From NCBI GenBank assembly GCA_963794995.1, contig CAWCFV010000002.1:496001-560000 (forward strand): a DNA stretch of 64,000 bases, given 5' to 3'. The translations under genes and the position numbers were made by a program. This stretch comes from CAWCFV01 sp963794995 (lineage in GTDB: Bacteria; Actinomycetota; Actinomycetes; JACCUZ01). Shown here piece by piece: positions 49,070 through 57,377 of the stretch. A model generated the notes under the pieces. It was not told where the DNA came from. It searched no databases and worked only from the letters and a program-made list of their open reading frames with translations. How positions within the stretch are numbered: the first letter of the stretch is position 1; each line of letters starts with the position of its first letter.

Positions 49070-49085
49070 GCAACACCGGTGTTGC
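49070..49085. promoter_or_regulatory. 16-bp perfect palindrome upstream of efeU
   Basis: GCAACACCGGTGTTGC is a perfect inverted repeat, 33 nt after the RNase D stop and 20 nt before the iron box. It lacks a spacer and a U tail, so an operator is as likely as a terminator. Confidence 0.6.
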
Positions 49086-49105
49086 GTTACTCGACGCCCA
49101 TCTGT

Positions 49106-49129
49106 TTAGGTAAGCATTGCCTTACCTGA
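49106..49129. promoter_or_regulatory. DtxR/IdeR-type iron box
   Basis: AGGTAAG (49108-49114) and CTTACCT (49121-49127) form a perfect inverted repeat around CATTGC, within TTAGGTAAG...CTTACCTGA. The half-site TTAGGTAAG closely matches the DtxR/IdeR consensus half TTAGGTTAG. It lies 29 nt before the efeU start, where repression by the iron-loaded regulator would block transcription. Confidence 0.7.
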
Positions 49130-49157
49130 CCGGACATCGTCGAAGGGACCGCCGCTC

Positions 49158-50018
49158 GTGCTCGCGAACTACCTGATCGGCCTGCGCGAGGGCCTCGAGG
49201 CCACGCTGGTCGTGAGCATCCTCGTCGCCTACCTGGTGAAGTCGGGCCGCCGCGACCGGCTGCCCGCGATCTGGCTGGGCATCGCCGCCGCGGTGATCCT
49301 GTCGCTGGGGTTCGGTGCCATGCTGACCTTCACCGCCAACAGCCTCAGCTTCGAGGCGCAGGAGCGTTTCGGCGGGCTGATGTCGATCCTGGCGGTCGGC
49401 TTCGTGACCTGGATGATCTTCTGGATGCGTCGCACGGCGCGCTTCCTCAAGTCCGAGCTGCACGGCAAGCTCGAGGCGGCGCTGCTCATGGGGACCCTCG
49501 CCCTCACCGCCACCGCGTTCGTGGCGGTGGCCCGCGAGGGGCTCGAGACGGCGCTGTTCCTCTGGGCGGCGGCCAAGTCGGCCGGCAGCGGCGCCACCCC
49601 CCTGGTCGGCGCGAGCCTGGGCATCGTGACCGCGGTCGTCCTCGGCTACCTGCTCTACAAGCGCGCCGTCACCATCAACCTGGCGACGTTCTTCACCTGG
49701 ACCGGAGCCGGCCTGATCGTCATCGCCGGCGGCGTCCTCGCCTACGGCGTGCACGACCTCCAGGAGGCCGGTGACCTGCCCGGCCTGAACAGCCTCGCCT
49801 TCGACGTGTCGGCCGCGGTGCCGCCGGACAGCTGGTACGGCACCCTGCTCAAGGGTGTCTTCAACTTCTCCCCCCAGACCACCTGGCTCGAGGCGGCCGC
49901 CTGGCTGCTGTACGTCGTCCCGGTGATGGTCCTGTTCTTCCGTCCGACGAAGGCGCCGGCGGGCTCGTCGGCCGACCGTGCGGCAGCTCCCGCCCCCGCG
50001 CCGACCGGCACCCGCTGA
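49158..50018 (+). CDS. efeU: EfeU/FTR1-family iron permease
   Basis: An integral membrane iron permease of 286 residues with seven hydrophobic helices. Two REGLE motifs that coordinate ferric iron occur at residues 10-14 (GLREGLEATLVV) and 126-130 (VAREGLETALF), the hallmark of FTR1/EfeU. The C-terminal tail is Ala/Pro-rich. It starts at GTG 49158, just after a DtxR-type iron box, so iron repression is likely. The next gene encodes an EfeO-like lipoprotein. The EfeB peroxidase of complete EfeUOB systems is not found in the window. Confidence 0.93.
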   Translation: MLANYLIGLREGLEATLVVSILVAYLVKSGRRDRLPAIWLGIAAAVILSLGFGAMLTFTANSLSFEAQERFGGLMSILAVGFVTWMIFWMRRTARFLKSELHGKLEAALLMGTLALTATAFVAVAREGLETALFLWAAAKSAGSGATPLVGASLGIVTAVVLGYLLYKRAVTINLATFFTWTGAGLIVIAGGVLAYGVHDLQEAGDLPGLNSLAFDVSAAVPPDSWYGTLLKGVFNFSPQTTWLEAAAWLLYVVPVMVLFFRPTKAPAGSSADRAAAPAPAPTGTR

Positions 50019-50068
50019 CCACTCGCACCGTCCGTCCCACCCCGCCCCGCACCCTCCTGGAGTCCTGC

Positions 50069-50773
50069 ATGCCCTCGCCCGTCTCACGCCTGCTCCTCAC
50101 CGCTCCGCTCCTGCTGGCAGGTGCCGCGCTCGCCGCCTGCGGCGGCTCCGGGTCGGCCACCGAGGTGGAGGTCCGGGCCGAGGACGACGCCTGCGCGGTC
50201 GCGTCGACCGAGCTCGACGCCGGCGGCATCACCTTCGCGGTGACCAACGACGGGTCGAAGGTCACCGAGGTGTACGTCTACGGCAAGGACGACGACGGGG
50301 ACTTCACCAAGGTCGTCAGCGAGGTCGAGAACATCGGGCCGGGCACCGGGCGGGACATGAGCGTCGACCTCGCCGCAGGCGACTACGAGATCGCCTGCAA
50401 GCCGGGCCAGAAGGGCGACGGCATCCGGACGGCGGTGTCCGTCAGCGGGAACGGCGGCCCGACGGGCGACGCCGCAGCGTCCGAGGAGGGCTACGACCGC
50501 GAGATCGAGCTCACGATCGACGACTCCTCCCTGCAGGGGCTGGGCTCCGACGGCGCCGAGACGGGCGAGCGGATCGAGTTCAAGCTCGAGAACGCCACCG
50601 ACGGCACGCGGACGCTCGAGGTCCTCACCCCGGGCGGCGACGTGGCCACCGAGTTCGACGTCCCGGCAGGTGACGAGGGCGAGGCGATCGTCGAGCTCGA
50701 CGAGCCCGGCGACTGGACCGTCCTCGTCGAGGGCGGCGACGCCGACATCGACCAGACCCTCACCGTGAGCTGA
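50069..50773 (+). CDS. efeO: EfeO-like cupredoxin lipoprotein
   Basis: A 234-residue lipoprotein. The signal peptide ends with lipobox LAAC (cysteine at about residue 24). The first domain (about 30-130) resembles the cupredoxin-like N-terminal domain of EfeO: EDDACAVASTELDAGGITFAV, GRDMSVDLAAGDYEIACKPG in pieces. A second beta-rich domain (about 145-234) ends GDWTVLVEGGDADIDQTLTVS. The M75/imelysin peptidase-like domain that normally follows in EfeO is absent. It probably captures iron at the cell surface for EfeU, 50 nt upstream on the same strand. TGGAG precedes ATG 50069. Confidence 0.8.
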   Translation: MPSPVSRLLLTAPLLLAGAALAACGGSGSATEVEVRAEDDACAVASTELDAGGITFAVTNDGSKVTEVYVYGKDDDGDFTKVVSEVENIGPGTGRDMSVDLAAGDYEIACKPGQKGDGIRTAVSVSGNGGPTGDAAASEEGYDREIELTIDDSSLQGLGSDGAETGERIEFKLENATDGTRTLEVLTPGGDVATEFDVPAGDEGEAIVELDEPGDWTVLVEGGDADIDQTLTVS

Positions 50774-50817
50774 CCCGCACGAGGCCGGAACCGGCCCGGC
50801 GTCGGTAGCCTCGGACA

Positions 50818-51522
50818 GTGGCCGGCGACGCGGGCACCGCACTGGTGCGGGAGGTGCAGGGCTCGCTCGCCGCCGCCGCCGATCCGGCCCGGGCCGCGGC
50901 GATGCAGGCGTACATGAAGTCGGCGCTGCCCTACCGCGGGGTCGCTGCCCCGGAGTGCCGGGTGATCTTCCGTGCGGCGATCGCCGGCCACCCCCTGCCC
51001 GACCGTGCCGCCTGGCTCGGCGCCGTGCGCGAGCTGTGGGACGACGCGCGCCACCGCGAGGAGCGCTACGGCGCGCTGGCGCTGGCCCGGCACCGGCAGT
51101 ACGCCGCCCACCGCGACCACACCGTGCTGCCCCTCTACCGGCATCTCGTCGTGACCGGGGCGTGGTGGGACGTCGTGGACGACGTGGCGACGCACCTGGT
51201 CGGACCGCTCCTGCACGCGCACCCCGACCAGGTGCGTCCGGCACTGGTCGGCTGGGCGACCGACGACGACCGCTGGCTGCGCCGGGCCGCGGTGATCGCG
51301 CAGCTGGGGGCGAAGGAGGCGACCGACCTGGGGCTGCTCACGCTGGCGGTCGAGGCCAACCTCGACGACCGGGACTTCTTCCTCCGCAAGGCCATCGGCT
51401 GGGCTCTGCGCCAGTACGCGCGGACCGATCCCGCCTGGGTCCGGTCCTTCGTCGCCGCGCACGACGACCGGATCAGCGCGCTCTCCCGGCGCGAGGCGCT
51501 CAAGCACGTGGGCGCAGGATGA
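50818..51522 (+). CDS. DNA alkylation repair enzyme (AlkD-like HEAT-repeat glycosylase)
   Basis: A 234-residue all-helical protein of the AlkD family, which excises bulky or cationic alkylated purines. The pattern ADPARAAAMQAYMKSALPYRGVAAPE in pieces, then LARHRQYAAH, and WWDVVDDVATHLVGPLL match conserved AlkD segments. The RRAAVIAQLG and DRDFFLRKAIGWALRQYARTDP blocks line the DNA-binding groove. The final SRREALKHVG is typical. It starts at GTG 50818. The stop overlaps the methyltransferase start by 4 nt. aidB, another alkylation-response gene, is 36 kb away. Confidence 0.88.
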   Translation: MAGDAGTALVREVQGSLAAAADPARAAAMQAYMKSALPYRGVAAPECRVIFRAAIAGHPLPDRAAWLGAVRELWDDARHREERYGALALARHRQYAAHRDHTVLPLYRHLVVTGAWWDVVDDVATHLVGPLLHAHPDQVRPALVGWATDDDRWLRRAAVIAQLGAKEATDLGLLTLAVEANLDDRDFFLRKAIGWALRQYARTDPAWVRSFVAAHDDRISALSRREALKHVGAG

Positions 51523-52301
51523 CCGCCGCCGCCCGGTGGGCCGAGCAGCTGGCGGCCTGGCGGATCGATCCCGAGATCCTGGCATCGGTCGAGGAGTCGC
51601 CCTACGGCTTCCCGCCCGAGCTGTTCGCCGCCGGCGAGCCAGCCGCCGTCTCGCCGCTGGGGCGGCTGGTCGCTCCGGCTATCCGGCCGGGAGCCTCGCT
51701 GCTGGACGTCGGCGCGGGTGCGGGAGCGGCCAGCCTGCCCCTGGTGCCGCCCGGGGGCCGGCTGCACGCGGTCGACTCGCAGCCGTCGATGCTGCGGGCG
51801 CTGGAGGCCGACGCCGCACGGCGCGGCATCGAGGTCACGACGTACGACGGGACCTGGCCCGGGATCGCGGACGAGGTACCGGTCTGCGACGTCGTCGTGT
51901 CCGCGCACGTGCTCTACAACGTGCCCGAGCTGGTGCCGTTCGTGCACGCGCTGCGCGCCCACGCGCGCGAGCTGGTCGTCGTCGAGCTCACCGAGCGGCA
52001 CCCGCTGGTGCGGCTGGCACCGATGTGGGCGCGGGTGCACGGTCAGCCGCGGCCGGAGGGCCCGACGGCACAGCTGGCGGTCGAGGTGCTGCGCGAGGCG
52101 GGCATCCCGGACCCGCAGCGCGCCGAGGCGCAGGGCGACCCGCCCTGGCGCACCGGGGCGCAGGCCGAGGCCTGGGTCGACTTCACCCGCCGCCAGCTCT
52201 GCCTGCCGCCGGAGCGCCGCGGCGAGGTCGCGGCGCTGCTGGCCGAGCAGCCGGCGCGGCCCCGTCGGCTGGTGGCCCTGGGGTGGCCCGGGACCGCGTG
52301 A
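51519..52301 (+). CDS. SAM-dependent class I methyltransferase
   Basis: A 260-residue methyltransferase. SAM motif I reads LLDVGAGAGAASLPLVPPGG (residues about 66-85), followed by the acidic LHAVDSQPSMLRAL, and a motif IV region CDVVVSAHVLYNVPELVPFV. The N-terminal helices (WAEQLAAWRIDPEILASVEESP in pieces) are shared with actinobacterial proteins of unknown substrate. ATG 51519 overlaps the alkD stop (ATGA), so the two are coupled. No substrate assignment is possible. Confidence 0.85.
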   Translation: MTAAARWAEQLAAWRIDPEILASVEESPYGFPPELFAAGEPAAVSPLGRLVAPAIRPGASLLDVGAGAGAASLPLVPPGGRLHAVDSQPSMLRALEADAARRGIEVTTYDGTWPGIADEVPVCDVVVSAHVLYNVPELVPFVHALRAHARELVVVELTERHPLVRLAPMWARVHGQPRPEGPTAQLAVEVLREAGIPDPQRAEAQGDPPWRTGAQAEAWVDFTRRQLCLPPERRGEVAALLAEQPARPRRLVALGWPGTA

Positions 52302-52324
52302 CCGGGCCGGCTGGCCGTCGTTGT

Positions 52325-52336
52325 TACTGGCGAGTA
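52325..52336. promoter_or_regulatory. Candidate operator upstream of fadA
   Basis: TACT and AGTA form an inverted repeat around GGCG in the 78-nt gap before fadA. Short TTACT/AGTAA dyads are common ahead of fatty-acid genes under TetR-type control. The match here is short and not decisive. Confidence 0.35.
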
Positions 52337-52379
52337 GCATTCGGTCCAGCGACTCCCCCACACCGTCCCTGGAGGGCCC

Positions 52380-53627
52380 GTGCCCGCAGCGCCCCGAGCG
52401 TCCCGTCCGGTCCGCGAGGTCGTCTTCGTCGACGGCGTCCGCACCCCCTTCGGCAAGGCCGGCCCGAAGGGCATCTACGCCGAGACCAGGGCCGACGACC
52501 TGGTGATCCGCTGCATCCGCGAGCTGATGCGCCGCAACCCCACGCTCCCCCCCGAGCGGGTCGACGACGTCGCCGTGGCCGCCACGACGCAGACCGGCGA
52601 CCAGGGACTGACCATCGGGCGCACCGCCGCCCTTCTCTCCGGGCTGCCGAAGACGGTCCCGGGCTACGCCATCGACAGGATGTGCGCCGGCGCCATGACC
52701 GCCGTCACCACCACCGCCAGCGGCATCGCCTTCGGGGCGTACGACGTGGTCGTGGCCGGTGGCGTCGAGCACATGGGCCACCACCCGATGGGCGAGGGCG
52801 TCGACCCGAACCCGCGCATCGTCGCGGAGAAGCTGGTCGACCCCTCCGCCCTGGTGATGGGCGCGACGGCCGAGAACCTGCACGACCGCTTCCCGCACCT
52901 CACCAAGGAGCGCGCCGACGCCTTCTCGGTGGCCAGCCAGGACAAGCTGGCCAAGGCCTACGCCGACGGCAAGATCGAGCCCGACCTGGTGCCGATGGCC
53001 ACCCGCAGCGTCGAGAAGGGCTGGGGCCTGGCGACGGCCGACGAGCCGCCCCGACCGGGCACCACGATGGACGACCTCGCGGCGCTCAAGACCCCGTTCC
53101 GCCCGCACGGCCGGATCACCGCCGGCAACGCGGCCGGGCTCAACGACGGCGCCACCGCCTGCCTCCTCGCGGCCGAGGAGGTCGCCGAGGAGCTGGGCCT
53201 GCCCGTCCGCATGCGCCTCGTGGCGTTCTCCTTCGTCGGGGTCGAGCCCGAGGTCATGGGGATCGGCCCGGTGCCGGCCACCGAGAAGGCGCTCGCGCAG
53301 GCCGGCCTGACCATCGACGACATCGGCCTGTTCGAGCTCAACGAGGCCTTCGCGGTGCAGGTGCTGGCGTTCCTCGACCACTTCGGCATCGACGACGACG
53401 ACCCGCGGGTCAACGAGTACGGCGGCGCGATCGCCCTCGGCCACCCGCTGGCCTCCTCGGGGGTCCGGCTGATGACGCAGCTGGCCCGGCAGTTCGAGGA
53501 CCATCCCGAGGTGCGCTACGGCCTCACCGCGATGTGCATCGGCATCGGCATGGGCGGCGCCGTGATCTGGGAGAACCCGCACCACACCGGCGACGACGCC
53601 GGCAGCGAGGGGACGGACGAGGCATGA
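52380..53627 (+). CDS. fadA: Acetyl-CoA C-acyltransferase (thiolase)
   Basis: Cleaves 3-ketoacyl-CoA in the last step of beta-oxidation. The 415-residue protein has the nucleophile C102 in IDRMCAGAMTAV, GGVEHMGHHPMG, NEAFAVQVLAF, the catalytic His in IALGHPLASSGVRL, and the second Cys in TAMCIGIGMGGA. The start is GTG 52380, with GGAGGG upstream. Its stop overlaps fadB by 4 nt. This fadA-fadB pair lies in the same neighbourhood as the heme/RNase D block, as in Streptomyces. Confidence 0.94.
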   Translation: MPAAPRASRPVREVVFVDGVRTPFGKAGPKGIYAETRADDLVIRCIRELMRRNPTLPPERVDDVAVAATTQTGDQGLTIGRTAALLSGLPKTVPGYAIDRMCAGAMTAVTTTASGIAFGAYDVVVAGGVEHMGHHPMGEGVDPNPRIVAEKLVDPSALVMGATAENLHDRFPHLTKERADAFSVASQDKLAKAYADGKIEPDLVPMATRSVEKGWGLATADEPPRPGTTMDDLAALKTPFRPHGRITAGNAAGLNDGATACLLAAEEVAEELGLPVRMRLVAFSFVGVEPEVMGIGPVPATEKALAQAGLTIDDIGLFELNEAFAVQVLAFLDHFGIDDDDPRVNEYGGAIALGHPLASSGVRLMTQLARQFEDHPEVRYGLTAMCIGIGMGGAVIWENPHHTGDDAGSEGTDEA

Positions 53628-55729
53628 GCGACACGACCGACATGATCGACTTCCCCGACGAGGTCGTCACCTCGGCGCCGGTGAGCTACGTCGCGCTCCC
53701 GCAGGGCGGCGGCACCGCGGCGCTGATCACCCTCGACAACGGCTTCGACCACACCAAGCCGACGACGCTCGGGCCGAAGAGCCTGAAGAACCTCGGCGCC
53801 GCGATCGACGAGGCGCTCGGCCGCGACGACGTCGTGGCCGTGGCCGTCACGGGCAAGCCGTTCATCTTCGCGGTGGGCGCCGACCTCAAGGTCATGGAGG
53901 CCGGGGGCACACCGGCCCAGGCCCAGGCCTACTTCGCGCTCGGCCACGACACCTTCCGCAAGCTGCGGGACGCCGAGGTCCCGACGTTCGCCTTCGTCAA
54001 CGGCGCGGTCATGGGCGGCGGTCTCGAGCTCGCGCTGCACGCGCACTACCGCACCCTCTCGGCGGGGGTCCCGGCCGTGGCCTTCCCCGAGGTCTTCCTC
54101 GGGCTGATCCCCGGCTGGGGCGGGTCGCAGCTGCTGCCCAACCTGGTCGGTGCCGACAAGGCCGTCACGGTCATCGTCGAGAACGCGATGAACCAGAACC
54201 GCATGCTCAAGGCCAAGCAGGCCTTCGACCTGGGCATCGCCGACGTCCTGCTCGAACCGGCCGACTTCCTCGAGCAGTCGCTCGCGTGGGCGTCCTCGGT
54301 CGTGCGCGGGGAGACGGTCGTGGAACGGCCCGAGGTCGACCGCGGCGAGGCGTGGGACCAGGCGCTGGCCCGCGCCAAGGACATCGCCGACATGCGCGTC
54401 CATGGCGCCACCCCGGCGCCGTACAAGGCGATCGAGCTCATCGAGCTCGCGCGCACCGCGTCCTACGACGACGGGATCGCCGCCGAGCGGAAGGCGCTGT
54501 TCGAGCTCGCGATGGGCGAGGACCTGCGGGCCGGGCTCTACGCGTTCGACCTGGTGCAGCGCCGCGCGAAGCGACCGGCCGGCGTGCCCGACAAGTCCTT
54601 GGCACGCGACGTCACCAAGGTGGGCGTCGTCGGCGCCGGGCTGATGGCCTCCCAGCTCGCGCTGCTGTTCGCCCAGCGCCTCGAGGTGCCGGTCGTGATG
54701 ACCGACCTCGACAGTGAACGGATCGCGCGGGGAGTCCAGTACGTGCACGGCGAGGTCGACAAGCTGCTCGGCAAGGGCCGGATCAACCAGGACAAGGCCA
54801 ACCGGCTCAAGGCCCTGGTCACCGGCAGCACCGGGAAGGAGGCGTTCGCCGACGCCGACTTCGTGATCGAGGCAGTGTTCGAGGAGATGAAGGTCAAGCA
54901 GCAGGTGTTCGCCGAGGTCGAGGCGGTCGTCTCACCCGAGTGCGTGCTCGCGACCAACACCTCGTCGCTGTCGGTCACCGAGATGGCCGCCGGGCTCGAC
55001 CACCCCGAGCGGGTCGTCGGCTTCCACTTCTTCAACCCGGTCGCGGTGCTGCCGCTGCTGGAGATCGCGCGCGCCGACAGGACCGACGACGCCTCGGTGG
55101 CCACCGCCTTCGCCGTCGGCAGGAAGCTGAAGAAGTCCTGCGTGCTGGTGGCCGACCGGCCGGCGTTCATCGTCAACCGGCTGCTCACGCGTTTCCTCGG
55201 CGAGGTCACGAAGGCCGTCGACGAGGGCACGGACTTCCCGGTCGCCGACAAGGCGTTGGAGCCGCTCGGGCTGCCGATGTCGCCGTTCGTCCTGCTTCAG
55301 CTGGTCGGCCCGGCCGTCGCGCTGCACGTCGCAGAGACCATGCACGAGGCCTTCCCCGACCGCTTCTACGTGTCGGAGAACCTCGGGCGCCTGGTCGCGG
55401 CCGGCAAGACCGGCGTCTACGTCTGGGAGGGCTCGACGCCGAAGGTCGACCCCGAGGTCGCGGAGCTGTTCCAGCAGGGCTCGGCCCCGCTGGCCGAGGA
55501 GGAGGTCCGCCGTCGGGCGCTCGACGCGCTCGCCGAGGAGATCCGGCTGATGCTCGACGAGGGCGTCGTGCAGGACGTCCGCGACATCGACCTGGCGATG
55601 CTGCTGGGCGCGGGCTGGCCGTTCCACCTGGGCGGCGTCACCCCGTACCTCGACCGCGAAGGTGTCTCGGAGCGGGTGACCGGCCGCCGCTTCCTCGAGC
55701 CAGGGGTTGCGAGCCTCCCCCGCCGCTGA
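53624..55729 (+). CDS. fadB: Bifunctional 3-hydroxyacyl-CoA dehydrogenase / enoyl-CoA hydratase
   Basis: The 701-residue multifunctional beta-oxidation enzyme. The N-terminal crotonase domain (about 1-300) has the oxyanion-hole segments IFAVGADLKVM and NGAVMGGGLELALH and the catalytic glutamate region AFPEVFLGLIPGWGG. The dehydrogenase half has the NAD motif KVGVVGAGLMASQLAL, the catalytic histidine region VVGFHFFNPVAVLPLLEI, and C-terminal helical domains ending near AMLLGAGWPFHLGG. It forms the trifunctional complex with FadA. Its ATG overlaps the fadA stop. Confidence 0.94.
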   Translation: MSDTTDMIDFPDEVVTSAPVSYVALPQGGGTAALITLDNGFDHTKPTTLGPKSLKNLGAAIDEALGRDDVVAVAVTGKPFIFAVGADLKVMEAGGTPAQAQAYFALGHDTFRKLRDAEVPTFAFVNGAVMGGGLELALHAHYRTLSAGVPAVAFPEVFLGLIPGWGGSQLLPNLVGADKAVTVIVENAMNQNRMLKAKQAFDLGIADVLLEPADFLEQSLAWASSVVRGETVVERPEVDRGEAWDQALARAKDIADMRVHGATPAPYKAIELIELARTASYDDGIAAERKALFELAMGEDLRAGLYAFDLVQRRAKRPAGVPDKSLARDVTKVGVVGAGLMASQLALLFAQRLEVPVVMTDLDSERIARGVQYVHGEVDKLLGKGRINQDKANRLKALVTGSTGKEAFADADFVIEAVFEEMKVKQQVFAEVEAVVSPECVLATNTSSLSVTEMAAGLDHPERVVGFHFFNPVAVLPLLEIARADRTDDASVATAFAVGRKLKKSCVLVADRPAFIVNRLLTRFLGEVTKAVDEGTDFPVADKALEPLGLPMSPFVLLQLVGPAVALHVAETMHEAFPDRFYVSENLGRLVAAGKTGVYVWEGSTPKVDPEVAELFQQGSAPLAEEEVRRRALDALAEEIRLMLDEGVVQDVRDIDLAMLLGAGWPFHLGGVTPYLDREGVSERVTGRRFLEPGVASLPRR

Positions 55730-55840
55730 CCTCCTGGCCGGCGCTCGGGTGCCGGAGGGCTCGAACGGGCCGATGAGTGCGTGTCACCGGTCCGGTCTAC
55801 CGTGCGAAAGCATCCGACCCCTTCCCCAGAGGAGCCCCCG

Positions 55841-56260
55841 ATGACGGTCAGTCTCAACCCCTACCTCAGCTTCGACGGCAACGCGCGGGAGGCGATGGAG
55901 ACCTACCAGGGCATCTTCGGCGGCGACCTGTCGCTGTCGACCTTCGCGGAGTTCGGCTCCCCCGACGCACCGCACGCCGACAAGATCATGCACGGTTCGC
56001 TCGAAGCGCCCGGCGGCCTCTCGCTGATGGCCGCCGACAACCCGCCCCACATGAAGCACGAGCCCGGCAACAACTTCGCCGTCAGCCTCAGCGCCGATGC
56101 CGCCTCCGCCGGCGACCTGCGGACCTACTGGGACAGACTGGTCGACGGCGGCCAGGTCACGATGCCCCTGGAGAAGCAGGTGTGGGGCGACGAGTTCGGG
56201 ATGTGCGTCGACCGGTTCGGCATCGCCTGGATGGTCAACATCGGCCAGCCTCAGGCCTGA
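55841..56260 (+). CDS. VOC-family (PhnB/glyoxalase-like) protein
   Basis: A 139-residue protein of the PhnB-like vicinal oxygen chelate group. It begins SLNPYLSFDGNAREAMETYQ, contains FGGDLSLSTFAEFG and HADKIMHGSL, and ends VWGDEFGMCVDRFGIAWMVNI in pieces. The two beta-alpha-beta modules and the terminal D-x-F-G-x-x-W motif are typical. The activity is unknown. Start ATG 55841 has AGAGGAG 6-7 nt upstream. It stands alone on the + strand after fadB. Confidence 0.85.
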   Translation: MTVSLNPYLSFDGNAREAMETYQGIFGGDLSLSTFAEFGSPDAPHADKIMHGSLEAPGGLSLMAADNPPHMKHEPGNNFAVSLSADAASAGDLRTYWDRLVDGGQVTMPLEKQVWGDEFGMCVDRFGIAWMVNIGQPQA

Positions 56261-56389
56261 GCGCGGGCCCGCGCGCAGCCTGAGCGCGGTCAGAAGCGCC
56301 CGGACCGGGACCAGTGGTCGACGCAGCGTGACCGGGACTCACCCTGCTGGGCGAGTCTCCGGCAGGATTGCGGTGGGTACGGTCGACTC

Positions 56390-57229
56390 GTGCACGCTCC
56401 GGACTCCGTCGACCTGCGCCGTATCGCCCTGGCGGTCTCGGTGCTCGACGACGTCGACATCGTGCCCCTGGACGACGGCGTCCTGCTCACCGGCGACGTG
56501 CCCGTCGAGGTGTCCTGGCTCGAGCTGCGGCGCGCCCTGGCGGGCGCGGAGCCGGAGGGTGAGCTGGGCAGGGTCCGGGTCCGGGCCTGGCTGCTCGGCC
56601 GGCGGATCGCCTCCACGGTGCACGTCGACCACCTTCGCCAGCAGGCGCGCCCGGTCGGCCTGCCCGTCGACCACCCGCTGCACCCCGGGCTGGACTGGGT
56701 GCGGGAGCGGGTGCTCGGCGACGCGCTGGACCTCGGGTTCGGCTTCGTCGGTGTGGCAGCCGACCCCGACGAGGTGGTGGTGATCCCGCAGGGAGCCCTG
56801 GCCGCGGCGGGTGTGGACCCGGGCCCGTGGTGGCCGGTGGCCCGCGACTACCTCGAGCGGATGGGCACGGTCGCGGCCGAGCGGCTCCGCGACAACCCGG
56901 TCCTGCGTCCGATCGGCGACTGCGACGTGGCGACCCTGCTCGGGTCGCGCGCCCTACGGGCGGCCCTGTGCGCCGCCGACGGCACCGGCATGCGGGCTGC
57001 CGCCGTGCCGATGCTGCGGCGCGGCTGGCTCGACCTGTCCCGCATCGACCCGGCCTTCACCGCGGCGGCCGCCGCGGCCACGAGCTCCGCCGAGCGCGGG
57101 TTCACCCGACCCCTGCTGCTCACCGCCGACGAGGTGGCGCTTGCCCCCGAGGGCGGCCGCCCGGCCGAGATCGTGCTCCGGGACGACGCCGTGGACGCGC
57201 CGTACCTGCGCTCCGCCCTCTACCGCTGA
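56390..57229 (+). CDS. Conserved-looking hypothetical protein
   Basis: A 279-residue soluble protein that I do not recognise. It has no signal peptide or membrane helix. Seen are an opening beta/alpha segment (SVDLRRIALAVSVLDDVDIVPL), an arginine-rich middle with WLLGRRIASTVHVDHLRQQ, PLHPGLDWVRERVLGDALDLGFGFVG in pieces, and a C-terminal LLLTADEVALAPEGG. The coding pattern is strong and GC3-rich, so it is a real gene. The start is GTG 56390. The neighbours (VOC protein and SIMPL protein) give no functional hint. Confidence 0.65.
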   Translation: MHAPDSVDLRRIALAVSVLDDVDIVPLDDGVLLTGDVPVEVSWLELRRALAGAEPEGELGRVRVRAWLLGRRIASTVHVDHLRQQARPVGLPVDHPLHPGLDWVRERVLGDALDLGFGFVGVAADPDEVVVIPQGALAAAGVDPGPWWPVARDYLERMGTVAAERLRDNPVLRPIGDCDVATLLGSRALRAALCAADGTGMRAAAVPMLRRGWLDLSRIDPAFTAAAAAATSSAERGFTRPLLLTADEVALAPEGGRPAEIVLRDDAVDAPYLRSALYR

Positions 57230-57377
57230 CCGACGCCGCCCCAGCCGTACTCCTGGCTGTGCACGGGCGGGCCACCGGTGGCGCCGAGGTCGCGGTTGCC
57301 CTGCGGAGCTGGCCAGGACCGGAACCGGGTCGCGCGCCGCCGCGTCGAAGCGGCACCACCAGCGCCCGGAGGTTCCC

